Source: Maribacter zhoushanensis
Lineage (GTDB): Bacteria > Bacteroidota > Bacteroidia > Flavobacteriales > Flavobacteriaceae
Assembly: GCF_029350975.1 (NCBI RefSeq)
Contig: NZ_JARKMR010000003.1
Location: 579,869-643,868 of the forward strand
DNA length: 64,000 bases
Reading direction: 5' to 3'
Shown: positions 18,170-26,524 of the stretch, one piece after another
Position numbering within the stretch: position 1 is the first letter of the stretch
Layout: every line of letters starts with the position of its first letter
Notes under the pieces: generated by a model
Databases searched by the model: none
What the model saw: the letters and a program-made list of their open reading frames with translations, nothing else
What the model was told of the DNA's origin: nothing
Translations under genes and position numbers: made by a program

Positions 18170-19567
18170 TTATTGCATCCCATTGGTTTCCAAAGGTTTA
18201 ATTTTCCATGGATTTCGCTGGGTATAACTTGAAATAATTTTGGCAGTATGATAAGAATGTTTTTTTGGGTCTAACATATCTTTTAAATGTTCTAAACTAG
18301 AAACCGATTGGGAGTTGTCTAAAAATCCATATCCTTGATAAACACCATGAAGAATTAAAACAAAACTACGTTCCTCTTTGGTGCGTCCTTTTTCAAAAAG
18401 TACATAATTGTCATTTTCATTGTTGAGATAATCCAAGGCATTTTCAACTTTAAGATTGTATTGTCCTATTTCTTCCTCTCCGGCGCAGATGCCATCACAC
18501 TCGGTATATTCGCCATGGGTACATCTACCCAACTTGCTTTTTAAACCAGTTTGTAACGGGCATAGTCTAAATTTCTCGGTCAGTGCTATCAACCGTTTAA
18601 TAGCATCGCCTCTTTTCAAGAATATTTCGGTGGGGGAGTGCACAAAAGGTCTTCTTTCAATCTTTAGTTGTAGTACCCCTTTTCTGTTTTTTTGAGGTAC
18701 GATATGGTAAGTAACATAACTTTTCTTTTGAATGTAATTAAACGGTGGGTCTAATTTATCGATCAGGTCCGCTTCTCGCAACAAGGCGATTAGTTCGCTG
18801 CCGGTAGGTTCAAAATCTATATGGTAAGTAGCATCGCAAAGTGTAATTTCTTTCTCGCTCGTATTATAGAAATGGCTCAATACCCTTTTTTTAATATCCT
18901 TCGCCTTGCCAACATATGTTACCTCACCCTTCTTATCTTGAAACTTATAAATGCCGGGGGAGTTAGGTAAAGCGTTTAGTTTTTGATAGGCTATGTTTTT
19001 GGGTGCTATACGTTCTTTCTCAACTTTAGGTTCTAAGAATTTAGAGATGACCATTTCGTCATCATCAAGCAAAATCAATCTTTGAAATAGTATGGCAACT
19101 GCGGCATTGTCATCATTTAAATCATTTGATGCTGTGTAGGGAATATTAAGAACACCGCTTAAATAGGGTAGTTCATAACTAGTCATGTTCGGAATCAATT
19201 TCTTCGCTAAGCGTACGGTACATAACTGGGGAGTTTTAAAAGAGTACCCTAAATACTTAAATTCCGATTGCAGGGCGTAATGTAGAAATGATGCGTTATG
19301 CCCTACCAGTATATGATTTTCAAGTTCTTGTAATATAGTATTAGCAACTTCTGAAAAAGTAGGGGCTTTTAAAAGTATGGTATCGGTCAAACCTGTTTTT
19401 TGCTGAATGTAATTTGGCAAACGTTCTTCAGGATTGATATTGGTAGTAAAGATAGGTTCATAATAATCACCCCTAAGTTTGCTTATAGATAGTTGAACAA
19501 TTCTAAGAGGGTTAGGCTTATTACCAAAAGTGGTCATGGAGATAATGGCAAATTTTCTTTCCTTCAT
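18170..19567 (-). CDS. Exonuclease-fold/GIY-YIG fusion nuclease (UvrC/Cho-related) with degenerate exonuclease site
   Basis: A 465-aa protein. Residues 1-170 resemble the DnaQ-type DEDDh exonuclease fold. From about 198 (LPNSPGIYKFQDKKGEVTYVGKA) there is a GIY-YIG nuclease as in UvrC/Cho, with its Arg after the loop (KKRVLSHF) and the catalytic Glu in GSELIALLREADLI. The C-terminal part has a Cys cluster in FRLCPLQTGL...GRCTHGEYTECDGICAG. The exonuclease half has lost its motifs: the first acidic pair DxE reads SMT (FAIISMTTFG) and motif II reads HNASFLHYAL instead of HNAxFD. So only the GIY-YIG half looks catalytic. It is in tandem with the helicase upstream (9-bp gap), suggesting a joint DNA-repair function. 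Confidence 0.8.
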   Translation of the reverse strand: MKERKFAIISMTTFGNKPNPLRIVQLSISKLRGDYYEPIFTTNINPEERLPNYIQQKTGLTDTILLKAPTFSEVANTILQELENHILVGHNASFLHYALQSEFKYLGYSFKTPQLCTVRLAKKLIPNMTSYELPYLSGVLNIPYTASNDLNDDNAAVAILFQRLILLDDDEMVISKFLEPKVEKERIAPKNIAYQKLNALPNSPGIYKFQDKKGEVTYVGKAKDIKKRVLSHFYNTSEKEITLCDATYHIDFEPTGSELIALLREADLIDKLDPPFNYIQKKSYVTYHIVPQKNRKGVLQLKIERRPFVHSPTEIFLKRGDAIKRLIALTEKFRLCPLQTGLKSKLGRCTHGEYTECDGICAGEEEIGQYNLKVENALDYLNNENDNYVLFEKGRTKEERSFVLILHGVYQGYGFLDNSQSVSSLEHLKDMLDPKKHSYHTAKIISSYTQRNPWKIKPLETNGMQ

Positions 19568-19576
19568 ATTTGATAT

Positions 19577-21637
19577 TTAACTGAAATCCATCCCTGAGGA
19601 GAGGTCTATACTATTAGGTTTTGCAGCATCTTTAACTTGCTTAAAATCATAACCAATAGTTTCTTGTTTTACCAATCCGTCAGGTATAGTCGTCAAAAAA
19701 TAAGTTTCCGCAGCATCTTTCTGTTGTTCCATATTGGCGGGAATAGATTTACCGTGAATTGCCGATATAGAAGCGGTATTTCTAGTAATTATCAATCTAT
19801 TCTTAGCACGGGTCAGTGCAACGTAGAGCACTCTACGGTCTTCCTCAATGGCATCTACATCATCTAAAGACCATGCGGAAGGAAATGCTTTAGGTGATAC
19901 ATTTAAAACAATACAAACATCGGCTTCCAATCCTTTTGCAGAATGAATGGTGGAAATAACTACATGGTCTTTTTCTTCATCGGTCTCTAATTGAGTTTCG
20001 CTTAAAACTGGTGCGCCGTTCATTTTTTCGGCATTATCCAATAGTCCTTCACCTATAAACTCACCTAAGCTAGCATAACTATTCGCCAAAAGTTTTAAAA
20101 CAGGGAAATCACCTTTACGCTTCTCGATCCAATCTTTGCGATATCTAAAAGCCAACCCTAAGGACATGGCATCATAGGCAATGTCCACCATTTTACCCAC
20201 TTTGCCTTTCTCTTTTTGAACGGCGTTATAGAGTTCTGCAATTTTGATTCCATCCTTTCCGGGTATGGCACCCTGTAATAAGGTTGGGATGTCGGTTTTG
20301 CCTTCATCCGCAATAATTACCGCCATAATTCTAGAAGCCCTTACTTCACCTATACCTTCCCAAAAAGTCAAGAATCTTACCCAGGCAATTTCATCGTATG
20401 GGTTGTTGACTATTCGCAATAATGAAACCAAATCTTTTATATGGGCGGCCTGTAAAAATTTACGCCCGCCGTAGGTAACGTACGGAATCTTTCTTCTAAT
20501 GAATACCGCTTGCAATGTTTTCGTATAATATTGAGAACGCGATAAAATTAAATGGTCTGCAAACTTGCGGTCCTCATCGGTATAATTTTTTAAGATTTCA
20601 TCGGCTACCCAATTAGCTTCTTGCCATTCATCGCTTACGTTCAATAGCACAGGTATTTCTCCGCTTCCTCTAACAGACTGCAATTGTTTTTTATAATCTA
20701 TAGGCGATTTGTCTAACAACCAATTCGAAATATCCAATATCTCTTGCGTAGAGCGGTAATTTTTTTCAAGCTTATAAACTTCAGAATTGGGTACACGTTC
20801 TTTAAACTGATGTACATTTCTAAAATCTGCACCTCTAAAAGAATAGATAGATTGCGCATCATCACCAACACAGAATAAACTACAGATATCAATGAACGGG
20901 GAAAGCAGTTCCCATTGCAATGGGTTGGTGTCTTGCATTTCATCGACCAACAGATAATCAAGGTCTTGAGATAAAAGCTTTCTAGCTTCTGGATTAGATT
21001 TTAACTGTGTAGACACTACCAGCAATAAATCATCATAATCAAGATAATGTTGTTCCATTTTCTTTTTCTGATATGCCCTTAGTAAAATTTCTACATTAGG
21101 TTTCATGGCGGTTATCTCATACTCGGTATCCTTGTCTTCTTTGCCTTTGTATACTAAAATGCGTATAGATTCGGTCAAATTCTTTTTGGTGTTTCTGGCG
21201 TAAGAATAAATATCTAGCAGTTGCTGAGGTTTAATGCGAAGTTTGCCATATACCTCGCCATGGCTACCAGAAACCATTTTCATTAAACCTAATTGATCAT
21301 CCGGGTCAATAACCGTAAAGTTGGCGGCGCCGAACAGATTAGGGTATTTAATGATTAGTTGGTTACACCAAGAGTGGAAGGTGGCACCGTTGAGTGAACG
21401 CCCATTAGATTGTGGTAAGCTGGCTTTTACACGTTCTACAATTTCATTGGCAGCTTTCTTGGTAAAAGTTAGGATCTGAATCTTTGACGGGTTTGCCCCA
21501 TTTTCTATTAGGTAGGCAGCCCTGGCGATAATGGTGCGTGTTTTTCCCGTACCGGCACCTGCCAAAACCAACAGGTGTTTGCCTGAAAATTCAACTGCTT
21601 TTAATTGTTGCTTGTTTAGTTCCTCTTTTAAACTCAT
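19577..21637 (-). CDS. UvrD/Rep-type superfamily 1 DNA helicase
   Basis: A 686-aa SF1A 3'-5' helicase that unwinds DNA using ATP. Motifs visible: Q-motif LNKQQLKAVEF, Walker A AGAGTGKT at residues 26-33, Walker B LLVDEMQDT, motif III VGDDAQSIYSFRGAD, motif IV LEKNYRST, motif V VVISTIHSAKGLEAD and motif VI VLYVALTRAKNRL. The length is close to UvrD/PcrA. It is the first gene of a two-gene leftward unit with the exonuclease-fold/GIY-YIG gene, which would fit nucleotide excision repair or processing of branched DNA. It may be accessory and not the housekeeping UvrD. Confidence 0.9.
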   Translation of the reverse strand: MSLKEELNKQQLKAVEFSGKHLLVLAGAGTGKTRTIIARAAYLIENGANPSKIQILTFTKKAANEIVERVKASLPQSNGRSLNGATFHSWCNQLIIKYPNLFGAANFTVIDPDDQLGLMKMVSGSHGEVYGKLRIKPQQLLDIYSYARNTKKNLTESIRILVYKGKEDKDTEYEITAMKPNVEILLRAYQKKKMEQHYLDYDDLLLVVSTQLKSNPEARKLLSQDLDYLLVDEMQDTNPLQWELLSPFIDICSLFCVGDDAQSIYSFRGADFRNVHQFKERVPNSEVYKLEKNYRSTQEILDISNWLLDKSPIDYKKQLQSVRGSGEIPVLLNVSDEWQEANWVADEILKNYTDEDRKFADHLILSRSQYYTKTLQAVFIRRKIPYVTYGGRKFLQAAHIKDLVSLLRIVNNPYDEIAWVRFLTFWEGIGEVRASRIMAVIIADEGKTDIPTLLQGAIPGKDGIKIAELYNAVQKEKGKVGKMVDIAYDAMSLGLAFRYRKDWIEKRKGDFPVLKLLANSYASLGEFIGEGLLDNAEKMNGAPVLSETQLETDEEKDHVVISTIHSAKGLEADVCIVLNVSPKAFPSAWSLDDVDAIEEDRRVLYVALTRAKNRLIITRNTASISAIHGKSIPANMEQQKDAAETYFLTTIPDGLVKQETIGYDFKQVKDAAKPNSIDLSSGMDFS

Positions 21638-21890
21638 GTAATCTTATAATTAAATTGGAGCTTGTATTTAGTAGCTTCAAAAAGACAATTCAAGCTTTAA
21701 ATTATTATGTTTCTACTCAAAAACATAACGCTAACTAATTAATAATTAGCTTTATTAAGTATTGGGTCAGATATACTTTTTGTGCTAAAAATTTACTCAA
21801 AACCATTATTTACGATATGTATTTTTGTGCTTTCAATTAAGTTTTTGAGTCTCTTCAATTCATTTGAAGGGTTATTGATTGGATTTGGAT

Positions 21891-21922
21891 AACCACCTCG
21901 CCTCGAGGTGGTTTTATATTTT
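21891..21922 (+). terminator. Strong orphan intrinsic terminator between divergent genes
   Basis: A perfect 10-bp stem (AACCACCTCG at 21891-21900 pairing with CGAGGTGGTT at 21904-21913) with a 3-nt loop is followed by a T-rich tail. No protein gene precedes it on the plus strand, since the helicase runs the other way. A consensus -7 element TATTTTTG lies at 21820-21827 and a small hairpin CTTCAA-N5-TTGAAG at 21853-21869. Together they suggest a short untranslated RNA of about 85 nt ending here. Confidence 0.75.
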
Positions 21923-21986
21923 TTATGGGCATTGTTAATAATATTTTCAAATTTACATTAAATTATTTGGAATATATCCTGAAATT

Positions 21987-21999
21987 TGGACAATGTCCA
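21987..21999. promoter_or_regulatory. Palindrome over the start codon of the first gene of the umu cluster
   Basis: TGGACAATGTCCA is a perfect 6-1-6 inverted repeat that contains the ATG at 21993. It could be an operator or a translational hairpin. No known LexA consensus for this group was available to compare. Confidence 0.35.
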
Positions 22000-22271
22000 T
22001 TACAGTATTTAGAAATTATGATATCAAGAGTATAAAAGGTCTTCTTAAAGAGATAGGTCAAGAACGTTATGAGTGTGCTCTAAAAGATTTAGGGCTTTTA
22101 GAGCAAAGACCTATTTCAATGAAAGGGTTCTTCGTAGAATATGAAACAGACACCCAGGACATTTATTTATACTATAGGTACCCCTCTCGCGTCGTATTTA
22201 AGATTTTGCCCGTTTTAGGCTTTTGGCAAGTGCCCCATGATCATTGGGTAAGGGAAAGAAAAGAAAAATAA
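21993..22271 (+). CDS. Hypothetical 92-aa protein upstream of umuDC
   Basis: Reads MSITVFRNYDIKSIKGLLKE at the start and PVLGFWQVPHDHWVRERKEK at the end. It is soluble and rich in aromatic residues in its second half. It lies 10 bp before the UmuD-like gene in the same direction, so it is probably the first gene of a three-gene operon. I do not recognise the family. The context suggests a role in, or regulation of, translesion synthesis. Confidence 0.5.
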   Translation: MSITVFRNYDIKSIKGLLKEIGQERYECALKDLGLLEQRPISMKGFFVEYETDTQDIYLYYRYPSRVVFKILPVLGFWQVPHDHWVRERKEK

Positions 22272-22281
22272 TCGATAGTTT

Positions 22282-22647
22282 ATGATTGATTTAGATAATC
22301 GTTTAATTAAAAAATCTGAGAATAACCATAGGGTCAAAAGTCCTACGCAGACCGGTTTTTCCAGTCCGGCTACGCATTATAGTGAACCTAGAATAGATTT
22401 GAACGAAGTATTGGTAACCAACTCTTCTTCCACATTCTTTATAAGGGTTGCAGATGATGAGTTCAAGGAGCATAATGTGCTTACCAATGATGTGCTCATT
22501 GTAGACAAATCGCTTGCTCCAAAATTAAATCTATTAGTGCTGGCAACTGTAGATGATAGTTTTAAGATCGTACGTATAGATCAAAATGCTACGGAAGTAC
22601 TGAATATATGGGGAGTTATAACCTTTGTAATAAAATCTGTACTATGA
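22282..22647 (+). CDS. umuD: UmuD-like protein with lost protease residues
   Basis: A 121-aa LexA/UmuD-fold (S24) protein. The family track is clear: [35 protein letters not shown], and a final [10 protein letters not shown] matching the UmuD C-terminus. The key positions are changed. The catalytic Ser (Ser60 of E. coli UmuD, GDSM) is Glu60 (DDEF), the catalytic Lys97 is Val97 (FKIVRI), and the Cys24-Gly25 cleavage site reads Thr24-Gly25. About 20 residues between these strands and the final strand are also missing. It cannot self-cleave like UmuD. It overlaps umuC by 4 bp (ATGA), so the pair is still translated together. It may act as a constitutive UmuC partner. Confidence 0.8.
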   Translation: MIDLDNRLIKKSENNHRVKSPTQTGFSSPATHYSEPRIDLNEVLVTNSSSTFFIRVADDEFKEHNVLTNDVLIVDKSLAPKLNLLVLATVDDSFKIVRIDQNATEVLNIWGVITFVIKSVL

Positions 22648-23912
22648 TAGCATTGGTAGACTGCAATAGTTTTTATGCATCTTGCGAACAGGTATTTAGA
22701 CCAGATTTGATAAACAGACCTGTGGTTGTTTTAAGTAATAACGACGGATGTATCATTGCGGCCAATAAAGAAGCAAAGGCGTTAACAGATATTCCTATGT
22801 TTCAGCCCATATTTAAAATCAGGAAATTGTTAGATGCCAATAACGTCACCTATTTTTCTTCTAATTACACCTTGTACAGCGACATGTCTAGAAGAGTGAT
22901 GGATACCTTAATGACATTTTCTCCAAGAGTAGAAGAATATAGTATTGATGAAAGTTGGGTTGATTTGGCATGTTTAAAAATCGATAATTACAATACCATA
23001 GCCCATACCATTAAGAATACGGTTCATAAAAATACGGGAATATCGGTGGGTGTGGGTGTTGCAAAGACAAAATCCTTATCCAAGTTAGCGAATAAATATG
23101 CCAAAAAAATACCCAAGAACAATAATGTTTATGTGGTAGATAGTGAACAGAAAAGACAACATTTGTTATTGCAGCTGCAGGTAAAGGATATTTGGGGAAT
23201 CGGTAAGAAACACGCTATTCGTTTACAGAACAATGGCATACATACCGCATTAGACTTTGCCAATATGCCCGTTGCATGGGTACGAAAAGAAATGACCGTA
23301 ATAGGGGAGCGACTTTGGAGAGAATTAAACAATATTCCCTGTCTGAATTTAGAGACCGAACCAAATGCCAAAAAGGGAATTGGAACGGCTAAATCTTTCG
23401 GGTTTAAACTAACGGACTATTCGTTGATAGAGGAGGCATGTAGTTATTACGTAGCGGAAGTTGCAGATCTATTAAGACAGCAACAAAGCTTGGCATCTCA
23501 AATAGAAATATCGTTACAGACCAATCAACATAGCGCCGTTGATAGGCAGTATCGAAATAGTATTGGCATTCAGTTAGATACACCGACCGATAGTACCGTA
23601 AAACTCACAAAAGAAGCACTTAAAGGGTTAAGGCAGATATTTAGACCAGGCTACAGGTACAAGAAAGTAGGGGTGAACCTTACCCAATTGGTACATCAAA
23701 AAGAGGTGCAGACCAACCTTTTCCATAATCCGCATAAAAGCGAAAGCAGTACCATCACCAATGTTATAGATACGCTGAACGGAAAGTTCGGGAAGAACAA
23801 GATAAAAGTGGCAAGCGTAGGAAACCGAAGTAAGGAATGGGCATTGATAAAAGAACATCGTAGTCCTAGGTATACTACCCAATGGGGAGAGTTAATGACC
23901 ATTGGCAAATAA
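22644..23912 (+). CDS. umuC: Y-family DNA polymerase V catalytic subunit
   Basis: A 422-aa error-prone translesion polymerase. The start at 22644 overlaps the umuD stop as ATGA and gives the canonical N-terminus [20 protein letters not shown]. The frame is open further upstream, but that part overlaps UmuD. Catalytic acids are visible: Asp6 in ALVDCNSFY, and the pair in [12 protein letters not shown]. The steric/finger region ([15 protein letters not shown]), the helix-hairpin-helix ([18 protein letters not shown]) and a little-finger domain (about 240-350) follow. The length matches UmuC. Coupling to a UmuD-like protein without protease residues is unusual. Confidence 0.95.
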   Translation: MIALVDCNSFYASCEQVFRPDLINRPVVVLSNNDGCIIAANKEAKALTDIPMFQPIFKIRKLLDANNVTYFSSNYTLYSDMSRRVMDTLMTFSPRVEEYSIDESWVDLACLKIDNYNTIAHTIKNTVHKNTGISVGVGVAKTKSLSKLANKYAKKIPKNNNVYVVDSEQKRQHLLLQLQVKDIWGIGKKHAIRLQNNGIHTALDFANMPVAWVRKEMTVIGERLWRELNNIPCLNLETEPNAKKGIGTAKSFGFKLTDYSLIEEACSYYVAEVADLLRQQQSLASQIEISLQTNQHSAVDRQYRNSIGIQLDTPTDSTVKLTKEALKGLRQIFRPGYRYKKVGVNLTQLVHQKEVQTNLFHNPHKSESSTITNVIDTLNGKFGKNKIKVASVGNRSKEWALIKEHRSPRYTTQWGELMTIGK

Positions 23913-23996
23913 TAATGACATCTTTTGTTGAGTTAATCAGAAAAGAACCGGCTTTTTTAATTAACTTAATGTCTGTTAAATATAGTACTAGAATAA

Positions 23997-24419
23997 ATGT
24001 TTCAATTAACCTACCAATCTAAAATATCACCAGAACTGACGATAGGCGAAATTGAGAATATCCTTGTAGACGCACGAAAAAGAAATAATACGCGCGAAAT
24101 AACCGGATGCCTCGTGTACTTTGAAGAAAGTATCGTGCAGATTTTAGAAGGTAAAAAAGAGGATGTTATGGATTTGTTCGGTAAAATTGAAAATGACCAT
24201 AGGCACCATACTTTAGACCTCTTGTGGGAAGGTCCGTCAAGACAAAGATATTTTCCAAATTGGGATATGGCGCTATATGCACCGGCTGATGATTCTGAAT
24301 ATTATGATTCAAAGGAGACCTTTATTACCAATATGACCTTGCTCGCCGATCTTTCCAAAAAAACAACTTCTGCCTTGTTATCCTTTTGGTCTACTGTTCG
24401 CAAGAATTTGAATGGGTAA
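23997..24419 (+). CDS. BLUF-domain blue-light sensor, second copy
   Basis: A 140-aa stand-alone BLUF protein (FAD-binding blue-light sensor) starting MFQLTYQSKISPELTIGEIE. Photocycle residues are present: Tyr6, Asn in KRNNTREITG, Gln in SIVQILEGK, and Trp-Asp-Met in NWDMALY. It resembles the BLUF protein at 11569-12009 in length but is diverged in sequence. It lies 84 bp behind umuC in the same direction, just before the att-like tRNA fragment. The position beside a lesion-bypass polymerase is suggestive but does not prove a shared role. Confidence 0.9.
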   Translation: MFQLTYQSKISPELTIGEIENILVDARKRNNTREITGCLVYFEESIVQILEGKKEDVMDLFGKIENDHRHHTLDLLWEGPSRQRYFPNWDMALYAPADDSEYYDSKETFITNMTLLADLSKKTTSALLSFWSTVRKNLNG

Positions 24420-24469
24420 ATCTACTGGCGGCTAAAGCAAATATATACTGCATATATATTGTTGTGCAT

Positions 24470-24499
24470 AAAAAAAAGCCACTGAAATTTCAGTGGCTT
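24470..24499 (-). terminator. Intrinsic terminator behind the tRNA-Met 3' half
   Basis: A perfect 24-bp palindrome (24476-24499) is followed, on the minus strand, by a run of T. It lies about 10 bp beyond the tRNA 3' end and would have ended the tRNA transcript. Confidence 0.85.
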
Positions 24500-24508
24500 C
24501 TTAACTAG

Positions 24509-24552
24509 TAGCGGGGACTGGACTCGAACCAGCGACCTTCGGGTTATGAGTT
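24509..24552 (-). repeat. 3' half of a tRNA-Met(CAT) gene, probable attL of the ICE
   Basis: On the minus strand the sequence starts at the anticodon loop CTCATAA. It continues with the 3' anticodon stem CCCGA, variable loop AGGTC, T-arm (GCTGG, loop TTCGAGT, CCAGT), acceptor strand CCCCGCT and discriminator A at 24509. CCA is not encoded. The 5' half is missing and is replaced by AT-rich element DNA. The integrase gene starts 165 bp away. This is the usual picture of a tyrosine integrase using the 3' part of a tRNA gene. The intact tRNA should then lie at the other end of the element, outside this window. The inner 27 bp also occur at 16052-16078. Confidence 0.75.
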
Positions 24553-24717
24553 TTTGATACTAATGCATCATAATAATATAAACATACTGATATTCAATTA
24601 TTTAATTAAAAATTAATATAATTTGGTATCAAATAATATCAAACGAAATCAACAAATGTTGTACCTATGTTGTACCCAAAATGATTACCTTTATACTGAA
24701 GATTTAATAAATTCGAT

Positions 24718-25923
24718 ATGGCAACAATTAGAGCAGTTACGAGAAAGAAAAAAAACAAAGCTGGACAGCTTCCTATTGCTATTCGAATCACAAAAGACCG
24801 TAAAAGCACCTTTCTAAATACGGGTCAATACATCGATGAAAAGTTTTGGGATGAAAGGAATCGTAATGTTAGAAAATCCCACCCTAACTCCAAAGTCCTC
24901 AACAATTTTATAACAGGTAAGCTAGCCGAAGCAAATGACAAGGTTCTCAAATCGGAAATGAAATCTGAGTATGAAACTGTATCAGAAATAAGAAATAAAA
25001 TAATTAAGAAGAAGGGTTTAGACTTTTTTACGGTTGCAGATATGCATCTTCAAAATCTTAAGAACAGAAACAAACACCATCAGTACGATACGGAATTTGG
25101 TCGATTGAAAAAGTTTAAAGAGTTTCTAGGTAAGGATTCACTTCCTTTTAACAAGCTGGACGTTACAATCCTAAAGAAGTTTGAAACACACTTATTACAT
25201 CGCAAAAACCTATCGCCTAGAACTGTTGTGAATTATCTGATTCTTATAAGAACCATTTATAATTTAGCTATTTCAGAATCTATTGTAGATAGGGGGTTGT
25301 ATCCTTTTGGGAAAGGTAAGATGACCATTAGAATTCCTGAATCTCAAAAAATAGGGTTTACCGCCGATGAAATACAAAAACTTGAAAATGCGCAAGGTAT
25401 AACGGAAGCCCAACAAAAGGCAATTCATATTTGGCTTATTAGTTTTTATTTCGCTGGCATACGAGTTGGGGATGTACTTCAACTAAAATGGTCGGATTTT
25501 AATGATGGTAGGCTACTTTATAGAATGAATAAAAATAGCAAACTGGTTTCTCTAAAGGTTCCTGAAAAAGCAATTGAAATAATCGAAAATTATAAGGATG
25601 AATCAGAAAGCAACGGATTGGTGTTTCCTCAATTAAATCATATAGACCTAAATAATACCGAGGAAGTTTCAAAAAGGACACAATCCATTACCAGAAACCT
25701 AAACAGAAGGCTAAAAATTGCAGCAAAGCAACTAGGCATAACTAAAAACATAAGTATGCATATAGCTCGACATAGTTTCGGAAATATTTCTGGGGATAAA
25801 ATACCAATTCAAATGTTACAAAAATTATATCGTCATTCTTCGGTGACCACAACAATACGCTACCAAGCAAACTTCATCAATAAAGATACTGATGATGCGC
25901 TTGATAGTGTCATTAATTTCTAA
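24718..25923 (+). CDS. int: Tyrosine-type site-specific integrase of the ICE
   Basis: A 401-aa tyrosine recombinase of the Bacteroidota phage/CTn type. It has an N-terminal arm-binding domain (about 1-95, with TRKKKNKAGQLPIAIRIT), a core-binding SAM-like domain (about 100-195) and a catalytic domain (about 205-395). Catalytic residues are visible: Arg249 (GIRVGD), His348-x-x-Arg351 (HIARHSF), His373 (YRHSS) and Tyr382 (TIRYQANF). It cuts and rejoins DNA at att sites to integrate and excise the element. It faces into the element next to the tRNA-Met fragment, the typical end position. Confidence 0.95.
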   Translation: MATIRAVTRKKKNKAGQLPIAIRITKDRKSTFLNTGQYIDEKFWDERNRNVRKSHPNSKVLNNFITGKLAEANDKVLKSEMKSEYETVSEIRNKIIKKKGLDFFTVADMHLQNLKNRNKHHQYDTEFGRLKKFKEFLGKDSLPFNKLDVTILKKFETHLLHRKNLSPRTVVNYLILIRTIYNLAISESIVDRGLYPFGKGKMTIRIPESQKIGFTADEIQKLENAQGITEAQQKAIHIWLISFYFAGIRVGDVLQLKWSDFNDGRLLYRMNKNSKLVSLKVPEKAIEIIENYKDESESNGLVFPQLNHIDLNNTEEVSKRTQSITRNLNRRLKIAAKQLGITKNISMHIARHSFGNISGDKIPIQMLQKLYRHSSVTTTIRYQANFINKDTDDALDSVINF

Positions 25924-26027
25924 TCATACTTGTATGTTTAATCTTAAAATTTATCTACATTAAATCCCCTCAAAACCATTATAAAATATTTCGGTTAACT
26001 TTAAAAGTATTACAATGACAATTAATT

Positions 26028-26513
26028 ATGATACATATATTCACAACGGGCGGCACAATCGAAGGTTTGGATTATGAAAATGACCAAGGTGTTACAGAAA
26101 CTAATATAACAATTAAAGACTTTTTAGATAGTGCAAATGTTGACTTTGAATATACCATCGAAAGTATCTTTAAAAAGGATAGTCGAGCTATTACTGAAAA
26201 TGACCTTGAATTGCTTCTCAGTAAGATAATTGGAACTAATGCGACCAAAGTATTAATTACACACGGTACTTTCACGATGGAAGCTACCGCAAACTATATA
26301 GGAAAGCTCAATATTGGCAAAACTATAGTTTTAGTTGGGTCTTTCATTTTAGGGTCGTCTGCTAATACGGATGCCCCATTTAATTTAGGGTATGCAATTA
26401 GCTCACTACAATTTCTAAAGCCAGATGTTTATATTGCTATGAACGGAAAAGTATTTCATTGGAACAATGTTGTAAAAAACTTAGAAACCAACAAATTTGA
26501 GCATAATGAATAG
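26028..26513 (+). CDS. Short asparaginase-like protein (N-terminal domain only)
   Basis: A 161-aa protein matching the N-terminal domain of L-asparaginase I/II. It has the nucleophile-Thr motif TTGGTIEG (residues 6-13) and the second catalytic block THGTFTMEATANYI, where the usual GTDTMEET carries Asp instead of Phe. Full asparaginases are about 330 aa, and the C-terminal domain is absent here with no sign of a frameshift. Replacement of the catalytic Asp makes normal amidohydrolase activity doubtful. It is 11 bp upstream of the membrane LuxR regulator and probably co-transcribed, so a regulatory or sensing role within the ICE is possible. Confidence 0.7.
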   Translation: MIHIFTTGGTIEGLDYENDQGVTETNITIKDFLDSANVDFEYTIESIFKKDSRAITENDLELLLSKIIGTNATKVLITHGTFTMEATANYIGKLNIGKTIVLVGSFILGSSANTDAPFNLGYAISSLQFLKPDVYIAMNGKVFHWNNVVKNLETNKFEHNE

Positions 26514-26524
26514 TAACATTATAA

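Noticed and set aside
24509-24552. Functional tRNA-Met gene
   Set aside because: Only the anticodon loop to the 3' end is present; D-arm and 5' acceptor strand are missing.
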